Shown one piece after another: positions 7,760 through 17,040 of a stretch of DNA of 27,382 nt (positions are counted from its first letter, which is position 1; the number at the start of each line of letters is the position of its first letter). The stretch spans positions 1 to 27,382 of the forward strand of contig DATFFC010000190.1 of NCBI GenBank assembly GCA_035250505.1. The letters are read 5' to 3'. The notes below the pieces were generated by a model, which made no database searches, was not told where the DNA came from, and saw nothing but the letters and a program-made list of their open reading frames with translations. The DNA comes from DASSBQ01 sp035250505. GTDB lineage: Bacteria > Nitrospirota > Nitrospiria > Nitrospirales > Nitrospiraceae. A program made the translations under genes and the position numbers.

Positions 7760-9061
7760 ATGCGAATTGTGCCTCTGCTCGGCGCCGTTGCGCTCGCCAT
7801 GTCGTCCTGGCATGGTCCCGACGTTGTCGCTCAGCCGATGGACCATCCAGCCAAGCCCGGTTCCCACGCTCCAGCCGCGGTTCGCGTCACCCTTCCGGAG
7901 GCCCTCTCGCTGTTTTTGAAACAGAACTTGGATCTTCTGATCGCCAAGTACGGCATCGAATACAGCAAGGGACAACAGATCACGGCGCGGCTCCTTCCGA
8001 ATCCGTTCCTGTTGATCGGAACTCAGGCGTCCTTTACGCAAGGAAATACCTTGCGTAACAGCGGCGAGCTTCAAACGCAGGTGGCGCAACTCTTCGAGAT
8101 CGCCGGGAAGCGGGGCTATCGGATCGAGAGCGCGGCCTTCGGCACGCAATCGGCCGAAGCGAATTTCGAGGACGCCGTACGCCAGCTCAGTTTCACGTTG
8201 AAGGAGTCCTACTATCGCGTGCAATTGGCGCAGCGGCGGCTGGCTTTGGCGGAAGAAAACCGGGATCGGTTTGCGCGTATCATGGAAGTGAACACGATCC
8301 GCTTCAAAAAGGGCTATATCGCCGAAGTGGATCTGATCCGCATCCGCCTACAGGTCGTCGCGTTTCAATCCCAGGTGATCGAAGCGATTCAGGAGGCGGA
8401 ATCGGCCAGGGCGGAGCTTCGCCAACTGTTGCGTTTGTCGCCGCTCACCCGTTTGGAATTGACGACGGAACTGGATTTCCGCCGTGTCGATCCGGACATC
8501 GGTAAACTGCGGTCGGTCGCGCTCGAGGCGCGGCCCGATCTACGCGGCAAACGGGCGGCCTATTCGCAGCGCGAGGCCGATTTGAAGCTGGCCAGAGCCT
8601 ATCGGTATCCGGACGTCACCATCGGCGCCGGCTATTCCATCCAAGGGCCTCGCGGCCCGGACAACCAACAGATGGCGATCTTGAACTTCGGCGTGCCGTT
8701 GCCCCTGTTCAACCGCAACCAAGGCGGGGTGGCGCAGGCGGAAGTCGCGGCTCAGTCTGCTCAGGCGGATCTGGACAAGACGGTCAACCAAGTCGAAAAT
8801 CAAGTCGACGTGGCGTACCATAATTTGGTGCAAAGCCGCCGCTTGGTCGAGGCCTATCTGGCCGGCGTGCTGGACGACGCCCGGTCGACCTTCACAATCG
8901 TCGAGCGGGCGTATGAACGCGGCGGGGCTACGATACTGGATCTGCTGGATGCGGCCAGGACATCGCGCGCCATCCAGCAGAATTACATCGAGGCATTGTT
9001 TGCCTATCAGCATAACTTATTTCAATTGGAAAGCGCGGTGGGTCAGGAGATCGTCTCATGA
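7760..9061 (+). CDS. TolC-like outer-membrane factor of a metal efflux system (CzcC/CusC-like)
   Basis: The outer-membrane channel of a tripartite RND pump, 433 aa from this start. I prefer the ATG at 7760 because GGAG lies just upstream and the protein then begins with a clean signal peptide (MRIVPLLGAVALAMSS, cleavage near VVAQ). An in-frame ATG at 7745 and a TTG at 7730 are alternatives. Two long helical repeats rich in Gln, Ala and Arg, typical of the OEP family, are visible (for example near LALAEENRDRFARIMEVN and in the C-terminal AYERGGATILDLLDA). It overlaps the adaptor gene as ATGA. Cation specificity cannot be read from it. Confidence 0.87.
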   Translation: MRIVPLLGAVALAMSSWHGPDVVAQPMDHPAKPGSHAPAAVRVTLPEALSLFLKQNLDLLIAKYGIEYSKGQQITARLLPNPFLLIGTQASFTQGNTLRNSGELQTQVAQLFEIAGKRGYRIESAAFGTQSAEANFEDAVRQLSFTLKESYYRVQLAQRRLALAEENRDRFARIMEVNTIRFKKGYIAEVDLIRIRLQVVAFQSQVIEAIQEAESARAELRQLLRLSPLTRLELTTELDFRRVDPDIGKLRSVALEARPDLRGKRAAYSQREADLKLARAYRYPDVTIGAGYSIQGPRGPDNQQMAILNFGVPLPLFNRNQGGVAQAEVAAQSAQADLDKTVNQVENQVDVAYHNLVQSRRLVEAYLAGVLDDARSTFTIVERAYERGGATILDLLDAARTSRAIQQNYIEALFAYQHNLFQLESAVGQEIVS

Positions 9062-10206
9062 TCTTTGCGCGTAAGGCGGCGGCCGCGGCCGTATTGCTCG
9101 CGAGTCTGGCTGCCTGTGGAAAGACCCAGGAGCCGGCCGCCTCGGACGCTGCCACCCCCGTCTCGAATCAGCAACACGAGCGGCTTGCCCAATCCTCAGG
9201 ACAGATTGAAACAGCGGTGATCGACGTGAAATCCGTCCAGCCGGAATTGATCCTGGCCGGCAGGGTGGCGTACGGAGAAGACCGATATTCCAAGATTTCG
9301 TCGCCGCTTCAGGGACGGGTTGTCGAGGTGCGGGCGCATCTAGGGGACCGGGTGAAAGTCGGGGATACCCTTGTGATCATCGACAGCCCGGATATCACAC
9401 AAGCCTATTCGGAGTTCGTCAAGGAAGCCTCCGAACTGGAATATGCCACCCGTGCCTATGAGCTGGCGAAAGAGCTGTATCAGACGAAAGCCTTGGCGCT
9501 CAAAGATCTGAAACAAACCGAGAATGATGTGATCAAGGCGAGGGCGGAATTCCGGCGATCCAAGGAGCAGCTCTTGTCGCTGAGAGTCCCGAGCAGCGAA
9601 TTGGACAAGCCGTTGGCACAGCAGCGGATCACGTCCCGGTTCGACATGAAAAGCCCGCTGAGCGGTACCGTCGTGGAACGGAGCGTCACGCCGGGCCAAT
9701 CGGTCGGCGCCGATGCCGCGCAGGTGCTCTTCACGGTCGCCGATTTGGATCGCCTCCAGGTCGTTGCGGACGTGTACGAACGGGACCTCGCGCTCGTCAA
9801 GGTCAGTCAAGTGGCACGGGTGAATGTGGAGGCCTATCCCGGGGCCGATTTTGCCGCAGTGGTGGCCTCGATCGGCGACGTCGTGGACCCCAACACGCGG
9901 ACCATCAAGGTGCGGGCGTGGGTGGATAACCAAGATCACCGCCTGAAGCCGGAAATGTTCGCCCGTCTCCGGATCGATGTCGGCGATGCGAATCCGTTTT
10001 TGGCCATCCCGAAGGAATCGGTGGTCGAGGTGGACGGCAAGTACTTCGTCTATCTCGTGGAAGCGCCCGATAAGTATGTCAAACGGGAAGTTCGCGTCTC
10101 CAATGTCTCGAGCGATATGGTCCGGGTGCTCGAGGGCCTCTCTCCCGGTCAACGGATCGTCACGAAGGGAGCGGTCTTGGTCAAAGGCCAAGAGGTCAAG
10201 GGGTGA
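9058..10206 (+). CDS. RND periplasmic adaptor lipoprotein (CzcB/CusB-like)
   Basis: The membrane-fusion protein linking the inner-membrane pump to the outer-membrane channel, 382 aa. It starts in an ATGA overlap with the previous gene. The N-terminus is a lipoprotein signal with lipobox LAAC and Cys at residue 20. A barrel-sandwich (lipoyl-like) half motif appears as SPLQGRVVEVRAHLGDRVKVG, a helical hairpin follows, and the second half motif is near SPLSGTVVERSVTPGQSVG. No His-rich N-terminal extension of the kind seen in some CzcB proteins is present, nor an obvious Met cluster as in CusB, so the metal is undetermined. Confidence 0.87.
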   Translation: MIFARKAAAAAVLLASLAACGKTQEPAASDAATPVSNQQHERLAQSSGQIETAVIDVKSVQPELILAGRVAYGEDRYSKISSPLQGRVVEVRAHLGDRVKVGDTLVIIDSPDITQAYSEFVKEASELEYATRAYELAKELYQTKALALKDLKQTENDVIKARAEFRRSKEQLLSLRVPSSELDKPLAQQRITSRFDMKSPLSGTVVERSVTPGQSVGADAAQVLFTVADLDRLQVVADVYERDLALVKVSQVARVNVEAYPGADFAAVVASIGDVVDPNTRTIKVRAWVDNQDHRLKPEMFARLRIDVGDANPFLAIPKESVVEVDGKYFVYLVEAPDKYVKREVRVSNVSSDMVRVLEGLSPGQRIVTKGAVLVKGQEVKG

Positions 10207-10249
10207 GCGTCCTCCGGCATGATCTCTTGGCGGGCGACCAACCATTCCG

Positions 10250-13200
10250 ATGATCGCCCGCATCGTCGAAATCTCCCTCGTCCAGCGGTTTCTTCTCTGT
10301 GCTCTCGGGTTGGTCCTTCTCGTCGGCGGCCTCTACGCGTTCAATCTCTTGGACATCGTCGCCTATCCGGATCCGTCCCCGCCGATGGTCGAGGTCATTA
10401 CCCAGTTTCCCGGGTGGTCTGCCGAAGAAATCGAACGTCAGATTACGATTCCCATCGAGGTCGCGCTGAACGGTACGCTGGGTTTGACCGATATCCGTTC
10501 GCTGTCGATCTTTGGATTGAGCGACATCAAGATCTATTTCGACTTCGGGACGGATTATTTCCGCGATCGCCAGGAGGTGGTGAATCGCCTCGCGACCGTG
10601 GCGCTGCCTCCGTCAGCGGTCCCGACCCTGTCGCCCTGGTGGGCCATCGCCGAGATCTATCGATATGAATTGGCGGGTGATGGCTCGGTAAGCCTGACCG
10701 ATCTGAAGACGACGCAGGATTGGCTGGTGCGGCGGGAGTTCCGGCGCGTCCCGGGGGTCATCGACGTGACGGCGTTCGGCGGCACCACCAAAGAGTACCA
10801 TGTCGATATCGATCCCGGGAAATTGATCAGCTACGGCGTGACCCTCTCACAAGTGATGCAGGCGCTCGCCAACAGCAACGCGAACGTCGGGGGAAACTAC
10901 CTCACCGTCGGCGCACAAAACTACAACATCCGCGGTCTCGGGCTCATCAACAGTCTCGACGACATCGAGCACGTGATGGTCGTCGAAAAAGAAGGCACGC
11001 CGATCTTCGTCACGACCTTGGGGAAGGTCACGGTTGGGAACCGAGTCCGGCTCGGCAAGGTGGGAATCGACGACCGGAATGACGTAGTCGAAGGCGTGAT
11101 CCTCCTCCAGCGCGGTTACAAGGCGTTGCCGGTTCTGGACCGTGTCCGTGAAAAAGCGGCTGAGTTGAACAAGTGGAAATTGCCGGCCGGGATGAAGATC
11201 AAAACGTTCTACGACCGCACGGCCTTGATCCACACCACGGTGGAAACGGTGCGGGACATCCTGATCGCCGGCATGGTCCTGGTCTTCGTCATTCTCTATT
11301 TGTTCCTCGGCCATTTTCGGGCGGCCATGATCGTCGCGCTGACCATCCCGCTCTCGCTGTTGTTCACCTTTTCCATGATGGTGCTGGCCGGACAGTCCGC
11401 GAACCTCATCTCGTTGGGGGCCATCGATTTCGGCATTATCGTAGACGCAACGTTGGTCATGGTGGAGAGCATTGTCTTTCATCTGGCCCACGACCATCGA
11501 TCCGGACTGACCCCTCACCAACATATCGTCCGAGCCGCGCGCCATGTCGGCCGGCCGATCTTGTTCTCGACCACGATTATCGTCGTCGCCTTCATTCCAT
11601 TGTTCACGATGACCGGCGTGCCGGGAAAAATCTTCGCGCCGATGTCGATCACGTATGGATTCGCCCTACTGGGGGCGCTCTTGATGGCCTTCACGCTGGC
11701 TCCGGTCTTGTGCTCCTTCCTTCTGACCGGACCATTGAAGGAAGACGACACGGCGTTGGTGAGGCTGATCCGGCGGTTGTATCGGACGGCGCTTCACTGG
11801 GCACTCACGAATAAGCCGTTGGTGATCGGTGCATCAGTCGCGATCATGGTATTGACGGTCGTGGCGATGCAATGGGTGGGCGGCGAATTCATGCCGGCGC
11901 TGGAAGAAGGCAATCTATGGGTGCGCGCCACGATGCCCGTCGACATCGCCTTTGACCAAGCCGCTCGGTTGTCCGGGGAAATCCGAAACATCTTCCGCCG
12001 CTCCCCGGAGATTGAGACGATTGTGTCCCAGTTGGGCCGGCCCGATGACGGCACCGACCCGACAAGTTTCTTTAATGCCGAGTTCCTCGCCAACCTGAAA
12101 CCGCCGCGGGAATGGCGCCCGGGGCTCACCAAGGACCAATTGATCGAGGAGATTGAGAGGCGGCTGAAATCGATCCCGGGCGTCATTTTCAATTTTTCCC
12201 AGGTGATTCAGGATAATGTGGAAGAAGCCATGTCCGGCGTCAAAGGGGAGAATTCCATCAAGCTCTTCGGCAACGATTTGAAGACGATGGAAGCCAAAGC
12301 CGTCGAGATCGAGAAGGTGATGAAGGACGTGGCGGGCGTCAAGGATCTGGGCATCCTTCGCCTCATGGGCCAACCGAATCTGTTGATTGAGGTGAACCGG
12401 GAAGCGAGCGCGCGCTACGGCCTGCAGGTGTCGGATGTCAACGCGGTGGTTCAAGCGGCGATCGGGGGCCAAGCGGTCACCCGGGTGTACGAAGGTGAGC
12501 GTCTGTTCGACCTCGTGGTGCGATTCCTTCCCGAGTACCGGCAGGATCCCGAGGCGATCGGCAATATCCTGGTGAACACGCCGAACGGCGCGCGTATCCC
12601 GCTGAAACAACTGGCCACGATCGCGACGCAAACCGGGCCGTTCATCATCTATCGAGAGAACAATGAGCGCTATATTCCCATCAAGTTCAGCGTGCGTGAG
12701 CGCGACCTCGAAAGCACGGTGACCGAGGCCCAGAAGAGACTGGCCCGAGCGGTGAAATTGCCTGAACGCTACCGTATGGACTGGGCGGGCCAGTACGACC
12801 AACTCAAGACTGAACAGGCGCGTCTCGGGCAGATCGTGCCGGTGAGCCTGGTCATTATTCTGTTCCTCTTGTATACGACCTTTAATTCGATCAAAAATGC
12901 GCTTCTGGTCCTCGTCACGGTGCCGTTCGCCCTGGTCGGGGGGGCCCTGGCCCTCACGCTGACGGGAACGCATTTCAGTATCTCGGCGGCGGTCGGGGTC
13001 ATCTCGACGTTGGGCGTGGCGATTCTGGGTGGCGTGCTTCTGATTTCGCGCATTGAGGACTATCGCTTCAACGGGATGTCCATACGGGAGGCCATTCTCA
13101 AAGGCGCCGATGTCCAGATGCGGCCGATTCTCATGGCGACATTGGCGGCCGCCATTGGGCTGTTTCCCGCAGCGGTGGCGACCGGCATCGGTTCCCAGGC

Positions 13201-13336
13201 GCAACAGCCGCTGGCTCGCGTCGTCGTGGGCGGCATGCTGACCGCCGCCGTCATGATCCTGGTCGTGTTGCCGGTGCTGTATGAAGTCGTGCACCGGCAC
13301 GAGGATGAACGCCCGGAAGGCGAGCAAGAAACGTGA
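10250..13336 (+). CDS. Heavy-metal efflux RND transporter (CzcA/CusA family)
   Basis: The proton-driven inner-membrane pump, 1028 aa, full family length. The N-terminus (MIARIVEISLVQRF) and the following YPDPSPPMVEV segment are typical of the HME-RND subfamily. The proton-relay acidic pair in TM4 is at Asp393 and Asp399 (DFGIIVDATLVMVES), the same six-residue spacing as the essential pair of CzcA. Late motifs include LEEGNLWVRATMP and the TM10-12 region. It forms a CBA operon with the two preceding genes after a 43-bp gap. The likely substrates are divalent (Zn, Co, Cd, Ni) or monovalent (Cu, Ag) cations; I cannot separate these from the sequence. Confidence 0.92.
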   Translation: MIARIVEISLVQRFLLCALGLVLLVGGLYAFNLLDIVAYPDPSPPMVEVITQFPGWSAEEIERQITIPIEVALNGTLGLTDIRSLSIFGLSDIKIYFDFGTDYFRDRQEVVNRLATVALPPSAVPTLSPWWAIAEIYRYELAGDGSVSLTDLKTTQDWLVRREFRRVPGVIDVTAFGGTTKEYHVDIDPGKLISYGVTLSQVMQALANSNANVGGNYLTVGAQNYNIRGLGLINSLDDIEHVMVVEKEGTPIFVTTLGKVTVGNRVRLGKVGIDDRNDVVEGVILLQRGYKALPVLDRVREKAAELNKWKLPAGMKIKTFYDRTALIHTTVETVRDILIAGMVLVFVILYLFLGHFRAAMIVALTIPLSLLFTFSMMVLAGQSANLISLGAIDFGIIVDATLVMVESIVFHLAHDHRSGLTPHQHIVRAARHVGRPILFSTTIIVVAFIPLFTMTGVPGKIFAPMSITYGFALLGALLMAFTLAPVLCSFLLTGPLKEDDTALVRLIRRLYRTALHWALTNKPLVIGASVAIMVLTVVAMQWVGGEFMPALEEGNLWVRATMPVDIAFDQAARLSGEIRNIFRRSPEIETIVSQLGRPDDGTDPTSFFNAEFLANLKPPREWRPGLTKDQLIEEIERRLKSIPGVIFNFSQVIQDNVEEAMSGVKGENSIKLFGNDLKTMEAKAVEIEKVMKDVAGVKDLGILRLMGQPNLLIEVNREASARYGLQVSDVNAVVQAAIGGQAVTRVYEGERLFDLVVRFLPEYRQDPEAIGNILVNTPNGARIPLKQLATIATQTGPFIIYRENNERYIPIKFSVRERDLESTVTEAQKRLARAVKLPERYRMDWAGQYDQLKTEQARLGQIVPVSLVIILFLLYTTFNSIKNALLVLVTVPFALVGGALALTLTGTHFSISAAVGVISTLGVAILGGVLLISRIEDYRFNGMSIREAILKGADVQMRPILMATLAAAIGLFPAAVATGIGSQAQQPLARVVVGGMLTAAVMILVVLPVLYEVVHRHEDERPEGEQET

Positions 13337-13345
13337 TTGATCAGG

Positions 13346-13351
13346 TATACT
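13346..13351 (+). promoter_or_regulatory. Candidate -10 element for the HEAT-repeat gene
   Basis: TATACT lies 34 bases before the ATG at 13386, inside the short gap after the RND gene. No good -35 is seen. A small hairpin (CTTTCT with AGAAAG, 13359-13375) lies between it and the start and reaches into the AAAGGA ribosome-binding site. Confidence 0.25.
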
Positions 13352-13385
13352 GAACTATCTTTCTTTGAGAGAAAGGAATCCGGTG

Positions 13386-14192
13386 ATGGTCAGGCGATAC
13401 GGCTCGCGATATGGATTGACTGCTGCAGCGGTAGTTCTTCTGACAGGCATGGTGTGGGCTGTTTCGCTCGGCGCTGCCGACGGACCACCAAATGGGGTCC
13501 GGCTCGTCCAGGTGCCGTACGAAGCGCCGCCCAAATCCGAACCCGTGCCGGATGTCGCCGTTCCGCCCAATACACAGCCGTTGTCTCCGGAGGAATTGCA
13601 ACGGGCGGAGGCGCTGTTGCCGCTTTTGGAAGGCAAGCAGGAATTTTGGGCCATGGGGGAGTTTGTGCATCTGGGGGAGTCGGTGGTGCCGGTAGTGACC
13701 AAAGCGCTCACCATGTCCGGTCCCCGCATCCGGTATAATGCGATCGAAACCTTATCAATGCTCAAGTCCCCGGCCGCCGCTCCGGCATTACTGGAGACGG
13801 CGAAGCAGCCGAATGAATTGCCTCGGATTCGAGAACATGCCTTGCGGACGGCGATCCGGCTCGATCCGACTTCGGCGCCGGACGCAATCGAGGTCATGGC
13901 CAAAGACCCGAATGCCGCGATTCGGAAGACGGCAGCGTTTGAGGCGCGGTATGTCCGCCACAAAGCCGTCGTCCAACCGCTGATCGACCTGATCGGTGAT
14001 GACGAGCGGTTTGTCGCAATTTCGGCGCTGCAGTCACTCTGGATGTTGACGAGGCATGAATCGGAATTCCATGATTGGGAGGCGTCGAGCAAGCAGGATC
14101 GACAGGCCTGGGCTCAGGAATGGACCGAGTGGTGGAACCAGGCCAAGGATTCGTTTGAGATTCCGGAAATGAAACGGCGGAAGACTTCGTAA
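13386..14192 (+). CDS. Secreted HEAT-repeat protein
   Basis: A 268-aa protein. The ATG at 13386 has an AAAGGA ribosome-binding site and begins a signal peptide (MVRRYGSRYGLTAAAVVLLTG, cleavage near SLGA-ADG); the frame can be extended upstream only through GTG or TTG codons without ribosome-binding sites. After a Pro-rich linker, residues of about 70-235 form short paired helices of HEAT/PBS-lyase type, for example MSGPRIRYNAIETLSMLK, IREHALRTAIRLDPT and NAAIRKTAAFEARY. Such repeats are protein-binding scaffolds. The last segment is Trp-rich (WAQEWTEWWNQAKDSF). It may act in the periplasm; no partner is evident. It lies between the efflux operon and def. Confidence 0.75.
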   Translation: MVRRYGSRYGLTAAAVVLLTGMVWAVSLGAADGPPNGVRLVQVPYEAPPKSEPVPDVAVPPNTQPLSPEELQRAEALLPLLEGKQEFWAMGEFVHLGESVVPVVTKALTMSGPRIRYNAIETLSMLKSPAAAPALLETAKQPNELPRIREHALRTAIRLDPTSAPDAIEVMAKDPNAAIRKTAAFEARYVRHKAVVQPLIDLIGDDERFVAISALQSLWMLTRHESEFHDWEASSKQDRQAWAQEWTEWWNQAKDSFEIPEMKRRKTS

Positions 14193-14298
14193 GCGGCGCG
14201 GGCGGCGCTTGCCTTGCGACTGAACGGAACCCTGTGTTAGATAATTGATGAATACCGCCAACGCGACCGGCACCATCGAGTCTACTTAGGAGCGGGCA

Positions 14299-14847
14299 GT
14301 GGCGTTACTGAATGTCATCAAACTCGGCAACCCGATTCTCAGGCAGCGGGCGCTGCCCGTCGATCCGGCCGAGATCAGGAGACCGATCTTTCAGCAGTTG
14401 ATCGACGACATGTTTGAAACCATGTACGACGAACCCGGCATCGGCTTGGCGGCGCCGCAAGTGGCGCGGTCGCAACAACTCGTGGTCATGGACTGTCCCG
14501 GCGAGGGCGGCTTCCCAGCCACGGTTCTGATCAATCCGTCGATCGTGTTTTACGGTCCCGAACAAGTCGAATCGTGGGAAGGCTGCCTCAGCGTCGACGG
14601 CTTGCGGGGGAAAGTTACGCGCCCCTCGCTGGTGCGGGTCCAGGCCTTGGACCGCGACGGAAAACCGATCGATTTTGAAGCGACGGGCCTCTATGCCGTC
14701 TGTATCCAGCATGAACTGGATCATCTGATCGGGAAATTATTCCTGGATCGTATGACGGATCTCTCCACGTTGACACAGTTGGAGGAGTTCGAGAAGTTCT
14801 GGCAGAAACAACCGGCCAGCGCCGCCGTTCCCGCCGATATCCTGTGA
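14299..14847 (+). CDS. def: Peptide deformylase
   Basis: This enzyme removes the formyl group from the N-terminal Met of new proteins. The 182-aa sequence has all three metal-site motifs: motif 1 GIGLAAPQV at 47-55, motif 2 EGCLS at 94-98 with the metal Cys, and motif 3 HELDH at 138-142 with two metal His and the catalytic Glu. The start is a GTG at 14299 preceded by AGGAG at 14289-14293. The C-terminus (FWQKQPASAAVPADIL) extends past the usual helix. The stop overlaps the GTG start of the ABC transporter as GTGA. Confidence 0.96.
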   Translation: MALLNVIKLGNPILRQRALPVDPAEIRRPIFQQLIDDMFETMYDEPGIGLAAPQVARSQQLVVMDCPGEGGFPATVLINPSIVFYGPEQVESWEGCLSVDGLRGKVTRPSLVRVQALDRDGKPIDFEATGLYAVCIQHELDHLIGKLFLDRMTDLSTLTQLEEFEKFWQKQPASAAVPADIL

Positions 14848-16568
14848 AATCTCTTCTTCGCGTTCTATCGTATCTCAAGCCCTTTCGCGGCCTGGCTGTT
14901 CTCACCTTCCTCTTTGCCGGGCTGGCGACCGCCTTGGAGTTGGTGCCGCCCTATCTCCTGAAGGTCGTCATCGACGACGTCATCGAAGCGAAGCGTCCTG
15001 AGTTGTTGTGGTGGGTGCTGGGCGCGCTGTTGGCCGCCTATCTGCTGCGGAACGTATGTAGCAGCCTACGCGTCCGCTTCAACAACATGTTGGAACAAAA
15101 AGCCGTTCATACCCTGAGAACCGAGGTGTTCGGCGCGCTTCAACGGTTGTCGCTGAGCTATTTCGAAAACCGCTCGACCGGGGAGATCATGAGCCGGGTG
15201 ACGAGCGACACAGAACATGTCGAGCGCATTTTCGTGGATGGGCTGGAGGGATTGCTCACGGCGTCGTTGACTCTGGCCGGCATTACCGTGATGTTGTTTG
15301 CGCTCAATTGGAAACTCGCGCTGCTCTCAATGGTGCCCATCCCGATTCTGGTGGTGTCGGCTTCCTGGTTTACGAGGCGCGTACACGGCTATTATCACGA
15401 TATCCGGAAAACCGGCGCCGGCTTGAACGCCTACCTCCAAGATGCGCTCTCGGGCATCAAGGAGACGATCGGGTTCGGCCAGCATGAATACGAACGGAGC
15501 CGGTTCGGCCTGCTCAGCCAAGAATACAGCACCAGTAATCTTCGCGCGATGTTTCTATGGTCGGTCTATTGGCCCGGAATGGTCTTTGTCGGCAGCGTGG
15601 GGACGCTGTTGATCGTATGGTACGGAGCCGGCGAGGTGTTGTCCGGCCGGCTCAGCGTCGGCGAATTGGTCATGTTTCTGTCGTACCTGGCGCTCTTTTA
15701 CACGCCGATCAATCAGATTCACTCCGTCAATCATATGTTGCAACATGCGCTGGCGGCGGGCGAGCGGGTCTTCGAGATCCTGGATGCGACTCCGGAGGTG
15801 CAGGATCCCCCGGGTGCGACGATTCCCACGGAGCGGCTGCGGGGTCAGGTGGAATTTCGCGAGGTCTCCTTCGGGTATCGCGACGGAGTATCTGTCTTGT
15901 CGGATATCAATTTGAGCGTCAGGGCGGGCGAACGGGTGGCGCTGGTCGGCCCGAGCGGAGCGGGAAAGAGCTCGCTGTTGAAGCTCTTGCTCCGTTTTTA
16001 CGACGTCAAGGCAGGCCGCCTGCTCGTCGATGGGCATGATGTCCGCGACCTGCCGTTGGCTTTTTTGAGGAGCCAGATCGGCCTGGTGCAGCAAGAGCCC
16101 TTTCTCTTCAATGGGACCGTGAGGGAAAATATCATCTACAGCGATCGTACGGCGGATCAATCGCGTATCGAGACGGCGGCGCGGGCGGCCCGGGCTCATG
16201 AGTTCATCATGGAACTGCCGGAGGGCTACGATACCTGGATCGGCGAACGAGGTGTGAAACTCTCGGTGGGCCAAAAACAGCGCCTCTCAATCGCCCGGGT
16301 GTTGCTGAAAGATCCACCCATTGTCATATTTGATGAGGCTACCTCGAATATCGACACGGAAAACGAACAGAAAATCCGCGAAGCGATCCACGAGCTGACG
16401 GTCGGGCGGACGACCTTCATTATTGCCCACCGGCTTGCTACACTGCACGATGTGGATCGTATCGTGGTCGTGGCAAAAGGACGCATCGTGGAAGAAGGGG
16501 CTCATGAAGATCTGATGCGAGACGGCGGGCTCTATGCCGGGCTCTATGAAGCGCAATTTTTGATGTAA
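14844..16568 (+). CDS. MsbA-like ABC exporter (fused membrane and ATPase domains)
   Basis: A half-transporter of 574 aa that should act as a homodimer in the inner membrane. Residues 1-310 hold six transmembrane helices of the type I exporter fold, including the coupling-helix region (LSYFENRSTGEIMSRV). The ATPase domain has Walker A at 369-376 (GPSGAGKS), a Q-loop near 416, the signature LSVGQ at 473-477, Walker B at 494-498 (VIFDE) and the H-loop at His529. The signature has Val where LSGGQ is usual; this is tolerated in the family. It starts in a GTGA overlap with def. Lipid A/lipid flippase or drug export are both possible. Confidence 0.88.
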   Translation: MKSLLRVLSYLKPFRGLAVLTFLFAGLATALELVPPYLLKVVIDDVIEAKRPELLWWVLGALLAAYLLRNVCSSLRVRFNNMLEQKAVHTLRTEVFGALQRLSLSYFENRSTGEIMSRVTSDTEHVERIFVDGLEGLLTASLTLAGITVMLFALNWKLALLSMVPIPILVVSASWFTRRVHGYYHDIRKTGAGLNAYLQDALSGIKETIGFGQHEYERSRFGLLSQEYSTSNLRAMFLWSVYWPGMVFVGSVGTLLIVWYGAGEVLSGRLSVGELVMFLSYLALFYTPINQIHSVNHMLQHALAAGERVFEILDATPEVQDPPGATIPTERLRGQVEFREVSFGYRDGVSVLSDINLSVRAGERVALVGPSGAGKSSLLKLLLRFYDVKAGRLLVDGHDVRDLPLAFLRSQIGLVQQEPFLFNGTVRENIIYSDRTADQSRIETAARAARAHEFIMELPEGYDTWIGERGVKLSVGQKQRLSIARVLLKDPPIVIFDEATSNIDTENEQKIREAIHELTVGRTTFIIAHRLATLHDVDRIVVVAKGRIVEEGAHEDLMRDGGLYAGLYEAQFLM

Positions 16569-16594
16569 CAGCATTGGATGAGGCAGGCGGGGTC

Positions 16595-16789
16595 ATGGTC
16601 TTAGTATATGAGAACGATCCACTCGATTCCGAGGACGCGCGCGGGCGGTTCTATCATGTGTGTCAAGGACGGATCGATCGGAACGAGCTGATGCTGCCGC
16701 CGGAGGATCGGCCCTATGAATGTCCGACCTGCGGGATTGAGCTGGAGTTGGAAGACTTCTGGATCGCAAGACAGAAGGGTTCGGTCTAG
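16595..16789 (+). CDS. Small cysteine-containing protein, possible zinc knuckle
   Basis: A 64-aa protein from the ATG at 16595 (a TTG at 16574 would add seven residues). It has His21-Val-Cys23 and a CPTC pair (Cys43, Cys46), a pattern compatible with a single metal site. A GGCGGGG stretch lies before the ATG. It starts 26 bases after the ABC exporter stop and precedes a second small CxxC protein. Unknown family; the spacing, strand and ribosome-binding site support a real gene. Confidence 0.6.
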   Translation: MVLVYENDPLDSEDARGRFYHVCQGRIDRNELMLPPEDRPYECPTCGIELELEDFWIARQKGSV

Positions 16790-16803
16790 GTGAGGCAGAC
16801 GCC

Positions 16804-17013
16804 ATGACAAGCAGCACAGGAAGACGGACAGTGTCGGTAATGCGCGGGCTGATGATGCTCTGCGATACCTGTTATGACGAGGTGATGCACGAGAAGATCG
16901 CCGACCATCGAAACTATGTCGCGGATCATGAAGCGTTATTTGACGTCATCTGTCCCGGATGCACCGACATCAATCGGCCGTTGATCGACGACATGCTGGG
17001 AAGCTCAGAATAA
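16804..17013 (+). CDS. Small double-CxxC protein, possible zinc ribbon
   Basis: A 69-aa protein with two CxxC pairs (CDTC, Cys20/23; CPGC, Cys50/53) 26 residues apart, the classic four-Cys zinc-ribbon arrangement, and several His residues between them. The start ATG at 16804 has GAGG upstream; an internal ATG at 16840 (MRGLMMLCDTC) would also keep the metal site. It lies 14 bases after the preceding small Cys protein, so the two probably form one transcript behind def and the ABC exporter. Function unknown. Confidence 0.6.
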   Translation: MTSSTGRRTVSVMRGLMMLCDTCYDEVMHEKIADHRNYVADHEALFDVICPGCTDINRPLIDDMLGSSE

Positions 17014-17040
17014 GCAAAGCGCCGGCATTGCGGCGGCCCC

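Noticed and set aside
11915..13327. 470-codon minus-strand frame antisense to the RND pump
   Set aside because: His/Arg/Gln-rich low-information translation typical of the reverse complement of a high-GC gene; the plus strand encodes the C-terminal half of the pump.
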